From NCBI GenBank assembly GCA_012522795.1, contig JAAYJT010000057.1, forward strand, positions 1 through 44,806: 44,806 bases of DNA, read 5' to 3'. The notes under the pieces are model-generated. The model saw nothing but the letters and a program-made list of their open reading frames with translations. It had not been told where the DNA came from and searched no databases. This DNA is from Bacteroidales bacterium (GTDB lineage Bacteria > Bacteroidota > Bacteroidia > Bacteroidales > JAAYJT01). Both the position numbers and the translations under genes were made by a program. Shown here one piece after another: positions 7,536 through 17,391 of the stretch. The number at the start of each line of letters is the position of its first letter. Positions within the stretch are counted from its first letter, which is position 1.

Positions 7536-10208
7536 TTATTTTTTTAGATAGTTTTTCTCAAAAAACTTCACATAAATATCTATTTCCTTGTCACGGTATA
7601 GTACAGGATAATTACCCGAGGAGATCATAAAATAGTAGGAATCTTTACGAACCTGCGGAGAAAGGACATAATCGCTCTTAACAATTGTATTGTAATAAGC
7701 CATGGCATGCTCCATTCCCATAAAATTACCAACTGAGATCATATTGTGCTCGTTATCGAGCATCACCGTGTTAAGTGTCAGATTAGCAAGTTTATAATTA
7801 TTACTGTTGAAATCAGAGATTCTTATTTTGCTTGCATCAGGGTCAGATTTTGAGAGGTTCAGAATAAGAATGAAAAGATGATTGTCGTCAGGTGCTAAGG
7901 AATAAATAGAAAGCTTTTCATCCTCCTTTTTTGTTTCTTCCTCTTCCGGTGTTAATTCCACCTCTTCCTCAAATCCTTCAATTCCAAATGAGGCAAGCAT
8001 ATCCTGCGCCAAAGGAACCAAATCGCTTGACGAATAAGACCCTATATATCGTTTCAGATATGTAATAAGTGTGTCCTGATTATGCAGCCCTCCCATTGCC
8101 AGAGTTCTTAAAAAGGCAAATTTAGGGAGCAGTTCTGAATTAGGATAGGCACTCTCGGCTTCATTGCTGTATAATACAACCATACGGTGCTGGTTGTTCT
8201 TATATGCCATATAAGTATCCTGGTAAAGCGATTCAGCCCTTCTTTTCTTTTCATCTTTTTTCGAATAATAATCAGGATCAGAAAGTGCCTTAGTATATTC
8301 ACTGTCAGGATACTTACTGATAATCAGACTTTTGTATTCATCAGCATTAGTGTGGTTATTTCCAATAACATTAAGTGTATAAAGATGAAAAAGAGCACTA
8401 AGTTCCTGTTCATAAAGCGGGAAACGACTTAGTAATGCTTCAAATGTCTCAATTGATCTTGGATAATCTCTTAATTCCTCTCTAAAAACATAGGCTGCCT
8501 TAAACATTGCATCTGCTACTAACTCGTTTGAAGCAGCAATATCTTCGGGGGTCAAAGGAATATCCTCCAGGTAAGTTTCTCTTTTCAATGGGTCGCCGGC
8601 CAATTTTCCATCTTTTCCTCCGGCTATCGAATCGCCTTCCATCTCCTCCTGATCGTTGCTATCAAAGCTACTATAAACACGTTTATCGCTAACTCTCCAA
8701 TTATCTTCCAATTTTCTCCTGCCCCACTTTCTTGCAAAATCAGATGCACCATAGGCTATAGACTGAGGATTATAAAAATACCATCCTCCTCCGCCTGTAA
8801 CCTGTTGCAACATTCCACGGCTCGGGTCCCTACCCGGCATGGTTGGCATCATAGGACGATCCAGTAAAGCTTCTGCTTCTTCAAGTTTTTTAATGCGCTC
8901 CTGTTCAGCTTTATAATCAGAAATGATTTTATCAATGATTTTATTTCTTTCGGCTTCAGGCATAGCAGCCAGTTTTTGCAAACTATCCTGATGCTGTATT
9001 ATATCCAAATGCTCAACAAGGTGTTTTAAAGCATCAGTACGCTCCTCAATAATTGAAAAATCAGGGTGGTCATATTGCAATACCTGCATAGTAGTGTCGT
9101 AATATCTGTAAGCATCCTGAAATTTAGGGATATCAAAATACAGATCGGCAAGTTTTCGTGCCGAAAGCACTTTCTGGAAATCGTTTGAAACACTTACTGC
9201 AACAGACTGACGCAGATAAGTATATGCTGTGGTATCTTTATTTTCGCGCAAAGCCACCAATGCCAGAGCATAATAGATCTGATCTTCAAACTCTTTGTTT
9301 TTCTTATCTTTCAGAAGTTTATTCAAATCATCCACAATTCCCTTACTGCTACCTCTCCCGGCATCAAAACATTCAGCCCTTCGTATAGTTGCGCTGAATT
9401 TCATTTCATACGGAGGATTTAATTTGATCACACTTGCATAATACTTGTTGGCTTCAGAGTAATTACCTTCCATTTGGTTGATCTGACCAAGAATATAATA
9501 CATGCGTGCCCGTATTTTCTTATCTCTGTTAATATCTGCCGCTTTGCGCAGATAGGGTTTTGCAGCTTTATAGTCTTGTTGTTCAGTATAATGCAAGGCA
9601 TATACTATAGGTATTTCAGGCAAAATATCTTTCGGGAAATCGCCTCTTCTTACCTGAGTCTGAAGCTTATCAAGTATAGTTACAGAGCGTTCATATTCTC
9701 TGAGTTTTATAGCAGTGCGTGCCTGCCAAAGATGCGACCAGAACCTGATAGGCTGTCGTTCGTAGCGTTGTGCGACATATTCAAATGTTTGACGGGCAAG
9801 GAAATAATCCTGTTTATAAAAATACGACTTCCCTAGCAACATATAACTATCAGGTACCCTGCGAACCAATTCTTTGCGTTCAAAAAACATTGAATGTTTC
9901 TGTACGACCTTAGAAGCTTTTTCAATAGCTCTGTCCAAATGACTGTTAATAGCCTGAGCCTGTTGCAGATTACCGAAATTTTCGACAGGAAGGATTTCAG
10001 TGTAATTGGTTTTAATTTGATTATCCAGCTCTTTCATTCCGGCATCAAAAGATTCAAGACCATTCCAATACGGATTATAATGTGATGTAAGGTTATGAAA
10101 AGCCCTGCGGGTAACCGTATTTTTCTTGGTGGAACACGATATACTTGTTATACTAAGAAAAAGTAACAATAATGATAAGGGTATAATATTCCGGACTCTT
10201 GCGCTCAA
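7536..10208 (-). CDS. porW: PorW/SprE-type TPR lipoprotein of the type IX secretion system
   Basis: An 890-residue predicted lipoprotein: hydrophobic N-terminus with lipobox SITSISC (Cys near residue 25), then many TPR-like helical repeats (about residues 40-420) and further repeats in the C-terminal half. The hallmark central segment GGGGWYFYNPQ followed by KWGRRKLEDNWR (about residues 465-500) is characteristic of PorW (Porphyromonas) and SprE (Flavobacterium). These are required for T9SS secretion and link outer-membrane and periplasmic parts of the machine. The start codon is TTG (no in-frame ATG or GTG upstream before a stop), which is unusual. A T9SS cargo protein occurs at 38871. Confidence 0.9.
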   Translation of the reverse strand: MSARVRNIIPLSLLLLFLSITSISCSTKKNTVTRRAFHNLTSHYNPYWNGLESFDAGMKELDNQIKTNYTEILPVENFGNLQQAQAINSHLDRAIEKASKVVQKHSMFFERKELVRRVPDSYMLLGKSYFYKQDYFLARQTFEYVAQRYERQPIRFWSHLWQARTAIKLREYERSVTILDKLQTQVRRGDFPKDILPEIPIVYALHYTEQQDYKAAKPYLRKAADINRDKKIRARMYYILGQINQMEGNYSEANKYYASVIKLNPPYEMKFSATIRRAECFDAGRGSSKGIVDDLNKLLKDKKNKEFEDQIYYALALVALRENKDTTAYTYLRQSVAVSVSNDFQKVLSARKLADLYFDIPKFQDAYRYYDTTMQVLQYDHPDFSIIEERTDALKHLVEHLDIIQHQDSLQKLAAMPEAERNKIIDKIISDYKAEQERIKKLEEAEALLDRPMMPTMPGRDPSRGMLQQVTGGGGWYFYNPQSIAYGASDFARKWGRRKLEDNWRVSDKRVYSSFDSNDQEEMEGDSIAGGKDGKLAGDPLKRETYLEDIPLTPEDIAASNELVADAMFKAAYVFREELRDYPRSIETFEALLSRFPLYEQELSALFHLYTLNVIGNNHTNADEYKSLIISKYPDSEYTKALSDPDYYSKKDEKKRRAESLYQDTYMAYKNNQHRMVVLYSNEAESAYPNSELLPKFAFLRTLAMGGLHNQDTLITYLKRYIGSYSSSDLVPLAQDMLASFGIEGFEEEVELTPEEEETKKEDEKLSIYSLAPDDNHLFILILNLSKSDPDASKIRISDFNSNNYKLANLTLNTVMLDNEHNMISVGNFMGMEHAMAYYNTIVKSDYVLSPQVRKDSYYFMISSGNYPVLYRDKEIDIYVKFFEKNYLKK

Positions 10209-10634
10209 AGATGAATATGTTGATAGTAATTAATAATTTTTTATAAGCTACTTAAAATTATCAGTTCTGATAACTGTAATAACTAATTAGCTGCAAAAAT
10301 ATTATTTTTAAGTCCAAAAATCCCAAATCTATCAATTCTTTATTATCAGCTACTGAAGATATTTAAAGGTTCATGACCGAAACAATGGAAACAGCCTGCT
10401 TAATCTACTTTATTTAAAATTCTTTTATTATCGCACTATTACAATGAATCAGGAGCTATGAAAGTTCAATTCCTATGTTTCAGCAATAAAATAATTTTAA
10501 AGCGTTTATTTTTTACTAAACTTATGATCTTTAAATATTTCATAAAAACAACACATAAATTTTGCATTTGCTCAAAAGTCTGGTAGTGCAATTTTTAACG
10601 ATATTTGCACCTCGTTTTATTCATTAATCATAAC
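10209..10634. other. 426-nt divergent spacer between porW and an M23 peptidase gene
   Basis: AT-rich spacer with no supported gene. On the minus strand TATTTTTG (10294-10301) is a candidate -7 box for porW, leaving a leader of about 80 nt. On the plus strand GATATTTG (10600-10607), one mismatch from consensus, could serve the M23 gene. I see no terminator or convincing repeat. Confidence 0.4.
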
Positions 10635-11528
10635 ATGAACTCTAGGATCCAGGAATCGGAAAAATCCAAAAAAAAACGCTGGTACAGGCGCTTGATGGTT
10701 AAATATCGCCTGATAATCAGAGATGAAGAAACCTATGAGGAAAAATTATCCATAAAACTTTCAAGGATCATGGTGTTTGTAGTAATCAGCTCACTGGCAA
10801 TTTTTCTGATTTTCATTACCACTTATATTATTGCGTTTACGCCACTGCGAGAATATATTCCGGGCTATACTGATGTGAACCTTCAAAAAGACCTTTACGA
10901 TCTGCATATGAGAACTGATAGTCTTGAACAGGTTCTTGCTTTTAATGAACGGTATCTGGCAAATCTTAAACTTGTACTTTCAGGTGAAGAACCAGAAAAT
11001 ATTGAATATCAAAAAAGTGATACTATAAAACGTCAATACTCAAATATAACTCTAAACCGTAATAAGGATGATTCATTGTTGCGTCAGGAGATTGAAAACC
11101 AGATTCAGAGTTATTCCATTACCGGAACTCAGGAAATAATACCAACCAAGAAAACAACAGGTATTAAATTTTTCACTCCTTTACAAGGGATTGTTACAAA
11201 TGAATTTAACCCTGTTGAAAATCATTTTGGGATAGATATTGTTGCACCTAAAAATGAAGTGGTGAACGCTACAATGGAAGGCATAGTACTATTTTCGGGC
11301 TGGACTATTGAAACCGGACATGTTATTATAATTCAGCATCCTAAGAGTTATGTAAGCATTTACATGCACAATGCTGTATTGCTAAAAAAGGGTGGTGTAC
11401 ATGTAGATTCAGGAGAACCCATAGCAATTATTGGTGAATCCGGTGAGTTTTCTACCGGACCTCATCTGCATTTTGAACTGTGGCATAATGGAAATCCTGT
11501 AAATCCACGAGATTATATGGTGTTTTAA
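10635..11528 (+). CDS. Membrane-anchored M23 (LytM-type) peptidoglycan endopeptidase
   Basis: Start chosen at the ATG 10635; the frame opens earlier at a TTG (10605) but that lies next to the likely promoter. Of 297 residues, the first ~44 are basic and cytoplasmic. A transmembrane helix follows (about 45-69), then a periplasmic helical stretch, and a C-terminal M23 domain (about 190-297). The zinc ligands and catalytic His are present: HFGIDI, YMHN and GPHLHFEL. It should therefore be an active peptidoglycan hydrolase. It is divergent from porW and 48 nt upstream of dxr. Confidence 0.9.
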   Translation: MNSRIQESEKSKKKRWYRRLMVKYRLIIRDEETYEEKLSIKLSRIMVFVVISSLAIFLIFITTYIIAFTPLREYIPGYTDVNLQKDLYDLHMRTDSLEQVLAFNERYLANLKLVLSGEEPENIEYQKSDTIKRQYSNITLNRNKDDSLLRQEIENQIQSYSITGTQEIIPTKKTTGIKFFTPLQGIVTNEFNPVENHFGIDIVAPKNEVVNATMEGIVLFSGWTIETGHVIIIQHPKSYVSIYMHNAVLLKKGGVHVDSGEPIAIIGESGEFSTGPHLHFELWHNGNPVNPRDYMVF

Positions 11529-11576
11529 GAAAAATCATTCAGGCATGCTGAAAATCAATTCCCCATCAATAGACTA

Positions 11577-12728
11577 ATGAAAAAAAGGATAGCCATTTTA
11601 GGATCAACCGGATCAATTGGAACACAGACTTTGGAAGTAATACGACAGTTCCCTGATCGTTTCAGCGTTGAGGTTTTAACAGCCGGTTCACAGGCTGACC
11701 TACTTATACAGCAGGCTCTTGAATTCAAGCCCAACACAGTGGTTATCAGAGATAAAGAATATTATGAAGAAGTTAAAAATGCTCTTCTCCCTCATTATAT
11801 TAAAGTCTTTGCCGGTGAAGAATCATTGAGCCAGATAGTTCAAATGGATTCCATTGATGTGGTTTTGCTGGCTCTTGTTGGTTTTCTGGGATTAAAACCT
11901 GCATTAAGTGCAATTGAAGCCGGAAAGCATATAGCATTGGCAAATAAAGAAACTCTGGTGGTAGCCGGAGAGTTGGTAACAAAACTTGCAGTAAAAAAAC
12001 GAGTTGCAATTTTGCCGGTTGATTCAGAACATTCAGCAATTTTTCAATGTCTGCAGGGTGAGAATTTAAATTCAGTAGAAAAAATTTTTCTCACAGCATC
12101 CGGCGGTCCTTTCAGAGGTTTTAACAAAAAACAGCTCAGTAAAGTAACCAGTAAAGAAGCACTTAACCATCCCAATTGGAAAATGGGTCATAAAATCACT
12201 ATTGACTCAGCAACTCTGATGAATAAGGGTCTTGAAGTAATAGAAGCAAAATGGTTATTCGGTCTTGAACCTTCCCAGATTGAAGTAATAGTGCATCCTC
12301 AGTCAGTTATTCACTCCATGGTACAGTTTACTGACGGTTCAATAAAAGCTCAAATGGGTATGCCCGATATGCGGATACCAATTCAATATGCTTTATCATA
12401 TCCGGAAAGATTTTTCTCAAATTTTCCCCGTTTCAGCTTTGCCGAATGCACTATGCTAAATTTTGAGCAAGTTGATCAGGAAAATTTTCCGAATCTGACT
12501 ATTGCTTACAAAGCATTATCAGCAGGAGGGAATATGCCCTGTATTTTAAATGCTGCCAACGAAATTGCTGTGGATGCATTCCTGAATAATAAAACAGGAT
12601 TTTTAAAAATGAGCGATGTGATTGAACAATGTATGGAGCTGATTCCTTTTATTTCAAACCCAACATTTGAAGATTATTTGTCAACAGATCATGAAGCCAG
12701 GATAAAAGCCCTGGAACTTATTAATTAA
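11577..12728 (+). CDS. dxr: 1-deoxy-D-xylulose 5-phosphate reductoisomerase
   Basis: Converts DXP to 2-C-methyl-D-erythritol 4-phosphate with NADPH, the committed step of the MEP isoprenoid pathway. The 383 residues are full length. The NADPH-binding GSTGSIGTQTL motif is at the N-terminus. ALANKETLV, PVDSEHSAIFQ and the SGGPFRG loop (substrate and metal contacts) are present, followed by HPNWKMGHKITIDSATLMNKGLE in the catalytic domain. It is followed by rseP after only 16 nt, suggesting co-transcription, a common pairing in bacteria. Confidence 0.98.
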   Translation: MKKRIAILGSTGSIGTQTLEVIRQFPDRFSVEVLTAGSQADLLIQQALEFKPNTVVIRDKEYYEEVKNALLPHYIKVFAGEESLSQIVQMDSIDVVLLALVGFLGLKPALSAIEAGKHIALANKETLVVAGELVTKLAVKKRVAILPVDSEHSAIFQCLQGENLNSVEKIFLTASGGPFRGFNKKQLSKVTSKEALNHPNWKMGHKITIDSATLMNKGLEVIEAKWLFGLEPSQIEVIVHPQSVIHSMVQFTDGSIKAQMGMPDMRIPIQYALSYPERFFSNFPRFSFAECTMLNFEQVDQENFPNLTIAYKALSAGGNMPCILNAANEIAVDAFLNNKTGFLKMSDVIEQCMELIPFISNPTFEDYLSTDHEARIKALELIN

Positions 12729-12744
12729 ATTATTTTAATAGCAG

Positions 12745-14070
12745 ATGGTAATACTTACTAAAGCCGCACAACTTATACTCAGCCTTTCAATTTTAGTTGT
12801 TTTTCATGAGCTTGGGCATTATATTGCAGCAAGGATATTTAAAGTACGGGTCGAAAGCTTTTATCTTTTCTTTAATCCGTGGTTCTCAATCTATAAATTC
12901 AAATATGGTGAAACCACATACGGAATAGGATGGCTTCCTCTTGGAGGTTATGTTAAAATTGCCGGCATGATTGATGAATCACTTGACCGCGAGCAAATGA
13001 AACAACCACCACAACCGTATGAGTTCAGATCAAAACCCGCATGGCAGAGACTAATTATAATGATAGGTGGAGTAACTGTTAATATTATCCTTGCTTTCTT
13101 GATCTATATTGCTGTATTAACAACCTGGGGCGAGCAATATCTGCCCGCCGAGGAAGTAAAATACGGTATCGCTGCCAGCCCGCTTGCACAGGAAATGGGA
13201 TTGATGAATGGCGACCGTATTATGGCTCTAGATGGTAAACCCGCCGGCGATTTTTATAAAATACCGGTAAGGATTATTCTGGATGAGGTTAAAACAATTA
13301 CTGTTATACGTGATGAAAAAGAAATGGATGTAAATATTCCTGATGATTTTATCACCAAAATTTTACAGTATCGGCAACCAGATTTTATTGGTGTACGTAT
13401 CCCATTCCAGATAAACGATTTTACTCCAGAATCTTCTGCAAAGGAAGCAGGGCTACAAAAGGGAGATATCATTATTTCATTGAATGAGCAACATCTGCCA
13501 TATTTTGATGAATTCAGAAATGCAATTCAGCGATATAAAAGCCAGACTGTCAATATAGGTGTATTACGTCAATCTGATACGCTTTCATATTCTGTACCGG
13601 TATCTGCGGAGGGTTTCATAGGAGTTGCCCCTGTAAGTCAGCTTGATAAACTATTCACACTTAAAACTAAACAATATAATATCATTCAGGCTATTCCTGC
13701 TGGAATATCAAAAGGTTATTATCAATTAGGAAATTATCTGAAACAGCTCAAACTGCTTTTCTCACCTAAAACCAAGGCTTATGAGTCGGTTGGAGGTTTC
13801 ATAACTATTGGAAGCATTTTCCCTTCAGTATGGATTTGGCAGGCTTTCTGGGAGCTGACAGCTTTTTTGTCCATTATGCTTGCTGTGATTAATATTCTGC
13901 CAATTCCTGCACTTGATGGAGGTCATGTGCTGTTTTTAATGTACGAAGTCATCACCGGTCGTAAACCTCATGATAAAGTTCTTGAATTTGCTCAGATTAT
14001 CGGAATGATGTTGCTGTTGCTTATTCTTATATTAGCAAACGCTAATGATATAAGAAACCTGTTCAGATAA
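12745..14070 (+). CDS. rseP: RseP-type site-2 zinc metalloprotease
   Basis: An inner-membrane intramembrane protease that cleaves transmembrane segments, for example anti-sigma factors and signal-peptide remnants. The zinc motif HELGH is in the first transmembrane helix (about residues 22-26). The third ligand lies in the C-terminal NILPIPALDGGH segment. Two PDZ-like regions lie between (about 130-200 and 215-290), marked by GDRIMALDG and GDIISLNEQ. The 441-residue length is normal. It is likely co-transcribed with dxr. No anti-sigma substrate is encoded nearby. Confidence 0.95.
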   Translation: MVILTKAAQLILSLSILVVFHELGHYIAARIFKVRVESFYLFFNPWFSIYKFKYGETTYGIGWLPLGGYVKIAGMIDESLDREQMKQPPQPYEFRSKPAWQRLIIMIGGVTVNIILAFLIYIAVLTTWGEQYLPAEEVKYGIAASPLAQEMGLMNGDRIMALDGKPAGDFYKIPVRIILDEVKTITVIRDEKEMDVNIPDDFITKILQYRQPDFIGVRIPFQINDFTPESSAKEAGLQKGDIIISLNEQHLPYFDEFRNAIQRYKSQTVNIGVLRQSDTLSYSVPVSAEGFIGVAPVSQLDKLFTLKTKQYNIIQAIPAGISKGYYQLGNYLKQLKLLFSPKTKAYESVGGFITIGSIFPSVWIWQAFWELTAFLSIMLAVINILPIPALDGGHVLFLMYEVITGRKPHDKVLEFAQIIGMMLLLLILILANANDIRNLFR

Positions 14071-14117
14071 TGGCAGGGATAAAATAACGTGATCTCGTTT
14101 TAAATTTTAGTAAAATT

Positions 14118-15083
14118 TTACCTGTAATATGCCAATAAAAAGTTTCTGATATTGTGTTCAACTCTCTGTAACACATTGTTTGTATCAGACTTTTCAAATT
14201 TACGTCCTGTAATGTTTTCGTACAACTCAATATAGCGTTCGGACACTGAATTAATGAGCTTTTCGTCCATTTCGGGAACTGTTTGATTTTCTTTTCCCTG
14301 AAAACCATGTTCCATTAACCATTCACGAACAAATTCCTTTGAGAGCTGACGCTGTGGTTCGCCTTTTTCCTGACGCTCTTCATAGCCTTCCTTGTAAAAA
14401 TATCGTGAAGAATCTGGAGTATGAATTTCGTCAATCAGAAATATCTCGTTATTAGTTTTTCCAAATTCGTATTTGGTATCAACAAGGATTAATCCTTTTG
14501 TAGCTGCTATTTCGGTGCCGCGCTTAAATAATGCAATCGTATATTGCTCCAGCTTCTCATAATCATTTTTGTCAACCAATCCTGTATTTATGATTTCATT
14601 ACTAGAAATATCTTCGTCGTGACCTACCAAAGCTTTGGTAGTAGGTGTAATGATCGGTGATGGGAATTTGTCGTTTTCTTTCATTCCATCGGGCATTGTA
14701 ACACCACATATACTACGCTTCCCATTTTTATATTCACGCCATGCATGACCTGAAAGATAACCCCTTATTACCATTTCTACCTTGAACGGTTCGCAATAAC
14801 GTCCAATCATAACCATTGGATCAGGAACTACAATTTTCCAGTTGGGAACAATATCTTCAGTAGCATCCAGAAACTCAGAGGCTATCTGGTTTAAAACCTG
14901 ACCTTTATATGGAATAGCTTCAGGAAGTACTACATCGAAAGCCGAAATCCTGTCGCTGGTAACCATCACCAGCAATTCATCATTTATTGTATAAACATCG
15001 CGGACTTTCCCCCTATAAAAATTTGTAAGGGCAGGAAGCCGGAAATTGCTATCTAAAATAGCATTTTTCATTTTATGAACCAT
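14118..15083 (-). CDS. purC: Phosphoribosylaminoimidazole-succinocarboxamide synthase (SAICAR synthetase)
   Basis: Purine biosynthesis step joining CAIR and aspartate with ATP. The 321-residue protein matches the longer PurC type. Motifs seen are YRGKVRDVY, the [19 protein letters not shown] segment, [13 protein letters not shown], and [11 protein letters not shown] with the following [16 protein letters not shown]. The start could be the ATG at 15083 or the Met four codons later. It follows phoH by 25 nt, an arrangement I associate with Bacteroidales, so the two are probably one operon. Confidence 0.96.
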   Translation of the reverse strand: MVHKMKNAILDSNFRLPALTNFYRGKVRDVYTINDELLVMVTSDRISAFDVVLPEAIPYKGQVLNQIASEFLDATEDIVPNWKIVVPDPMVMIGRYCEPFKVEMVIRGYLSGHAWREYKNGKRSICGVTMPDGMKENDKFPSPIITPTTKALVGHDEDISSNEIINTGLVDKNDYEKLEQYTIALFKRGTEIAATKGLILVDTKYEFGKTNNEIFLIDEIHTPDSSRYFYKEGYEERQEKGEPQRQLSKEFVREWLMEHGFQGKENQTVPEMDEKLINSVSERYIELYENITGRKFEKSDTNNVLQRVEHNIRNFLLAYYR

Positions 15084-15108
15084 TTTTTATTATTCAAATT
15101 TGTAAAAT

Positions 15109-16056
15109 CTAATCTTTTTTGCCGGAATAAGCACGTAAAATGCGGCTCACAAGTTTATGACGTATCACATCTGTTTCGTTAAGATAAACAAAGGCAAGAC
15201 CCTGGACATCCTTTAACAACGACATTACCTGTAATAATCCGGACGACTGTGAACGAGGCAGGTCAATTTGAGTAACATCGCCGGTAACTATAAATTTAGC
15301 TGTGCGCCCCATACGGGTAAGAAACATTTTTAATTGTGCTTCTGTAGCGTTCTGAGCCTCATCGAGAATAGCAAAAACATTATCAAGAGTTCGCCCGCGC
15401 ATAAATGCCAAAGGAGCAATCTCAATAGTTCCATCTTCAAGATAGCTAAGCAGTTTTTGTGTTGGGATCATATCACGCAAGGCATCATAAAGTGGCTGAA
15501 GATAAGGATCGAGCTTATCCTTGAGATCGCCCGGTAGAAAACCTAAATTTTCGCCTGCTTCTACTGCCGGACGGGTAAGAATGATGCGCTTGATCTCTTT
15601 GTTTTTCAATGCCCTGACTGCCAATGCAACCGCTGTATATGTTTTACCGGTTCCGGCAGGACCTATTGCAAAAACAAGATCATTTTTTTCTGAAAACTCA
15701 ACCATTTTTTGCTGATTTGCTGTTCTTGCCTTTACAATCAGCCCATTACGCCCGTGAACAAGAACATCGCCTGCAGCAGATATGATTTGTGGTGCTTCAA
15801 TTTCTTCACTACCCATTATCTGAGAAATATCGGCTTCGGTGATCCTGCCAAAAGTATCATAACTCAGGAGCAACAAAGAAAATTTTTCTTTAAACGTAGC
15901 AGTTTCTGATTGCTCGCCAATTAGGCGTAGTTCATCACCGCGGGCAATAAATTTAAGCTTTGGAAAATAATTTTTAATTTTGTTAAGATACTGATCGTTA
16001 ACGCCATAAATATCAATCAGATTATAAGACTCAAGTTGAATCACGGTTTCATTCAT
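15109..16056 (-). CDS. phoH: PhoH family ATPase
   Basis: A cytoplasmic ATPase of the PhoH/PhoL family, linked to RNA metabolism, with a poorly defined role. The 315 residues comprise an N-terminal KH-like region and a C-terminal P-loop domain. The latter has Walker A GPAGTGKTYTA (about residues 132-142), Walker B region NVFAILDEAQNATEAQLKMF and the downstream TGDVTQIDLPRSQSSGL motif. It is divergent from the SAM hydrolase gene and upstream of purC. Confidence 0.94.
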   Translation of the reverse strand: MNETVIQLESYNLIDIYGVNDQYLNKIKNYFPKLKFIARGDELRLIGEQSETATFKEKFSLLLLSYDTFGRITEADISQIMGSEEIEAPQIISAAGDVLVHGRNGLIVKARTANQQKMVEFSEKNDLVFAIGPAGTGKTYTAVALAVRALKNKEIKRIILTRPAVEAGENLGFLPGDLKDKLDPYLQPLYDALRDMIPTQKLLSYLEDGTIEIAPLAFMRGRTLDNVFAILDEAQNATEAQLKMFLTRMGRTAKFIVTGDVTQIDLPRSQSSGLLQVMSLLKDVQGLAFVYLNETDVIRHKLVSRILRAYSGKKD

Positions 16057-16087
16057 GCAGTAAAATATATTTATTGGTTTAAGTCTT

Positions 16088-16095
16088 CAAAATTA
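16088..16095 (-). promoter_or_regulatory. Candidate -7 box of phoH-purC
   Basis: TAATTTTG on the minus strand fits TAnnTTTG, 31 nt before the phoH ATG. No good -33 element is seen. Confidence 0.4.
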
Positions 16096-16130
16096 GTAGA
16101 ATTTTGCAGAAGTTTGCATAAAAATTTATT

Positions 16131-16913
16131 GTGGCTATTATTACTTTGATTTCTGACTGGGGTTTGAAAGATCATTATGCAGGAGCAGTTAAAGGCACCA
16201 TCCTAAAATATGATCCTCTGATTAGTATTGTTGATATCACTCATATGGTTGATCCTTTCAATCTGTTACAGGCTTCATTTGTGTTAAGGAATTCATATCC
16301 TGATTTCCCTGATGGAACAATTCATATTGTAAGTGTTAACACTGATGAATCAACAAAAACCCCTCATGTAGCCATATTTCATAAAAACCATTATTTTATC
16401 GGTGCTGACAATGGTGTTTTTTCACTCGCTTTTGATGAAACCCCCGAAAAAATTGTTGTTATTGAAATAATACAGGATAATAATTTCTTTACCTTCTCCA
16501 CCCGTGATCGCTTTGTAAAAGCTGCTATTCATCTTGCTTCGGGAAAGCCTATTGAATCTCTGGGTTATAAAACAAATGAAGTTACAAGAATGCTCCATTT
16601 TAACCCTGTGGTTGAACAGACAGTAATTAAAGGCAAGGTGATTTACATTGACAGATATGAAAACATATATGTAAACATTACAAGAGAGGTTTTCGAAAAA
16701 GCCCATCAACAAAGGGAATTCACAATTAAGCTCAGAAATTCGGAATATAATATTAATACAATCAGCAAATCATATAAAGACGTTCCTCCGGGTGATATTC
16801 TTGCATTATTCAGTTCAACGGGATTTCTTGAAATTGCTATTAATGAAGGCAATGCTTCTGGATTGTTAGGAATAAATATTGACGATCAGGTGAGAATTGA
16901 ATTTAATGATTAA
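16131..16913 (+). CDS. SAM hydroxide adenosyltransferase (DUF62 family S-adenosylmethionine hydrolase)
   Basis: The family uses water to split S-adenosylmethionine into methionine and adenosine. The 260-residue protein begins with the signature ISDWGLKDHYAGAVKG. Other conserved pieces are VDITHMVDPFNLLQASFVL and the FIGADNGVFSLAF segment of the active-site region. The start codon is GTG at 16131; no ATG gives the conserved N-terminus. ppnP follows after 63 nt on the same strand. PpnP could then phosphorolyse the adenosine produced here. Confidence 0.92.
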   Translation: MAIITLISDWGLKDHYAGAVKGTILKYDPLISIVDITHMVDPFNLLQASFVLRNSYPDFPDGTIHIVSVNTDESTKTPHVAIFHKNHYFIGADNGVFSLAFDETPEKIVVIEIIQDNNFFTFSTRDRFVKAAIHLASGKPIESLGYKTNEVTRMLHFNPVVEQTVIKGKVIYIDRYENIYVNITREVFEKAHQQREFTIKLRNSEYNINTISKSYKDVPPGDILALFSSTGFLEIAINEGNASGLLGINIDDQVRIEFND

Positions 16914-16976
16914 TACATTGATTATCTATACATTAAAACAATAAATCATTATAAATCTTAATTAAAAAATATTGAT

Positions 16977-17258
16977 ATGTTCAACGTAAATGAATACTTT
17001 GACGGAAAGGTAAAATCGCTGGGATTTACAGCTAACAACGCAAAAGCTACAATAGGTGTAATGGCTGCCGGTGAGTATGAGTTTGGAACCAGTACTGTGG
17101 AATATATGACCGTGATTTCGGGAGTTATGCAGGTAATGCTTCCGGACGAAGATACATGGTCTGAATACAAACCATTTGAAACTTTTGTAATACCAAAGGA
17201 TATACGTTTCAAGGTAAAAATGACTGAAGATACTGCTTATCTCTGTCGTTACGAGTAA
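16977..17258 (+). CDS. ppnP: Pyrimidine/purine nucleoside phosphorylase (PpnP, DUF1255 family)
   Basis: A small cupin-fold enzyme (93 residues, full length). The E. coli homologue phosphorolyses several nucleosides, including adenosine and uridine, to base plus ribose 1-phosphate. Family motifs are YFDGKVKSLGF at the N-terminus, IGVMAAGEYEFGT, VISGVMQVMLP and YKPFETFVIPKDI, and the C-terminal AYLCRYE. It lies just downstream of the SAM hydrolase gene, and the two are probably one transcript ending at the hairpin near 17312-17378. Confidence 0.95.
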   Translation: MFNVNEYFDGKVKSLGFTANNAKATIGVMAAGEYEFGTSTVEYMTVISGVMQVMLPDEDTWSEYKPFETFVIPKDIRFKVKMTEDTAYLCRYE

Positions 17259-17311
17259 ACAAGATCATTGTCGCAAATACTGGTAAGCAAGGCTATTACT
17301 ATCTTTCCTAT

Positions 17312-17378
17312 GCCCGAAAAGTTTTCAATGATAAAAACAGGAAGCATAATAATTTTTGAAATCCTGTTTGGGCTTTTA
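17312..17378 (+). terminator. Terminator after ppnP (shared with the convergent GNAT gene)
   Basis: Nested inverted repeats: GCCC (17312-17315) with GGGC (17370-17373), and inside them AAACAGGA (17335-17342) with TCCTGTTT (17362-17369). TTTT follows on the plus strand. It lies between convergent genes. Confidence 0.5.
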
Positions 17379-17391
17379 ATTGTAAAAATAG

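Noticed and set aside
14071-14117. AT-rich inverted repeat between rseP and purC as a terminator
   Set aside because: The repeat consists almost only of A and T and is likely too weak and too common in this AT-rich sequence to support a call.
14063-14308. Second frame at the 3' end of purC
   Set aside because: An overlapping frame within purC on the same strand; purC has full family support to its stop at 14118.
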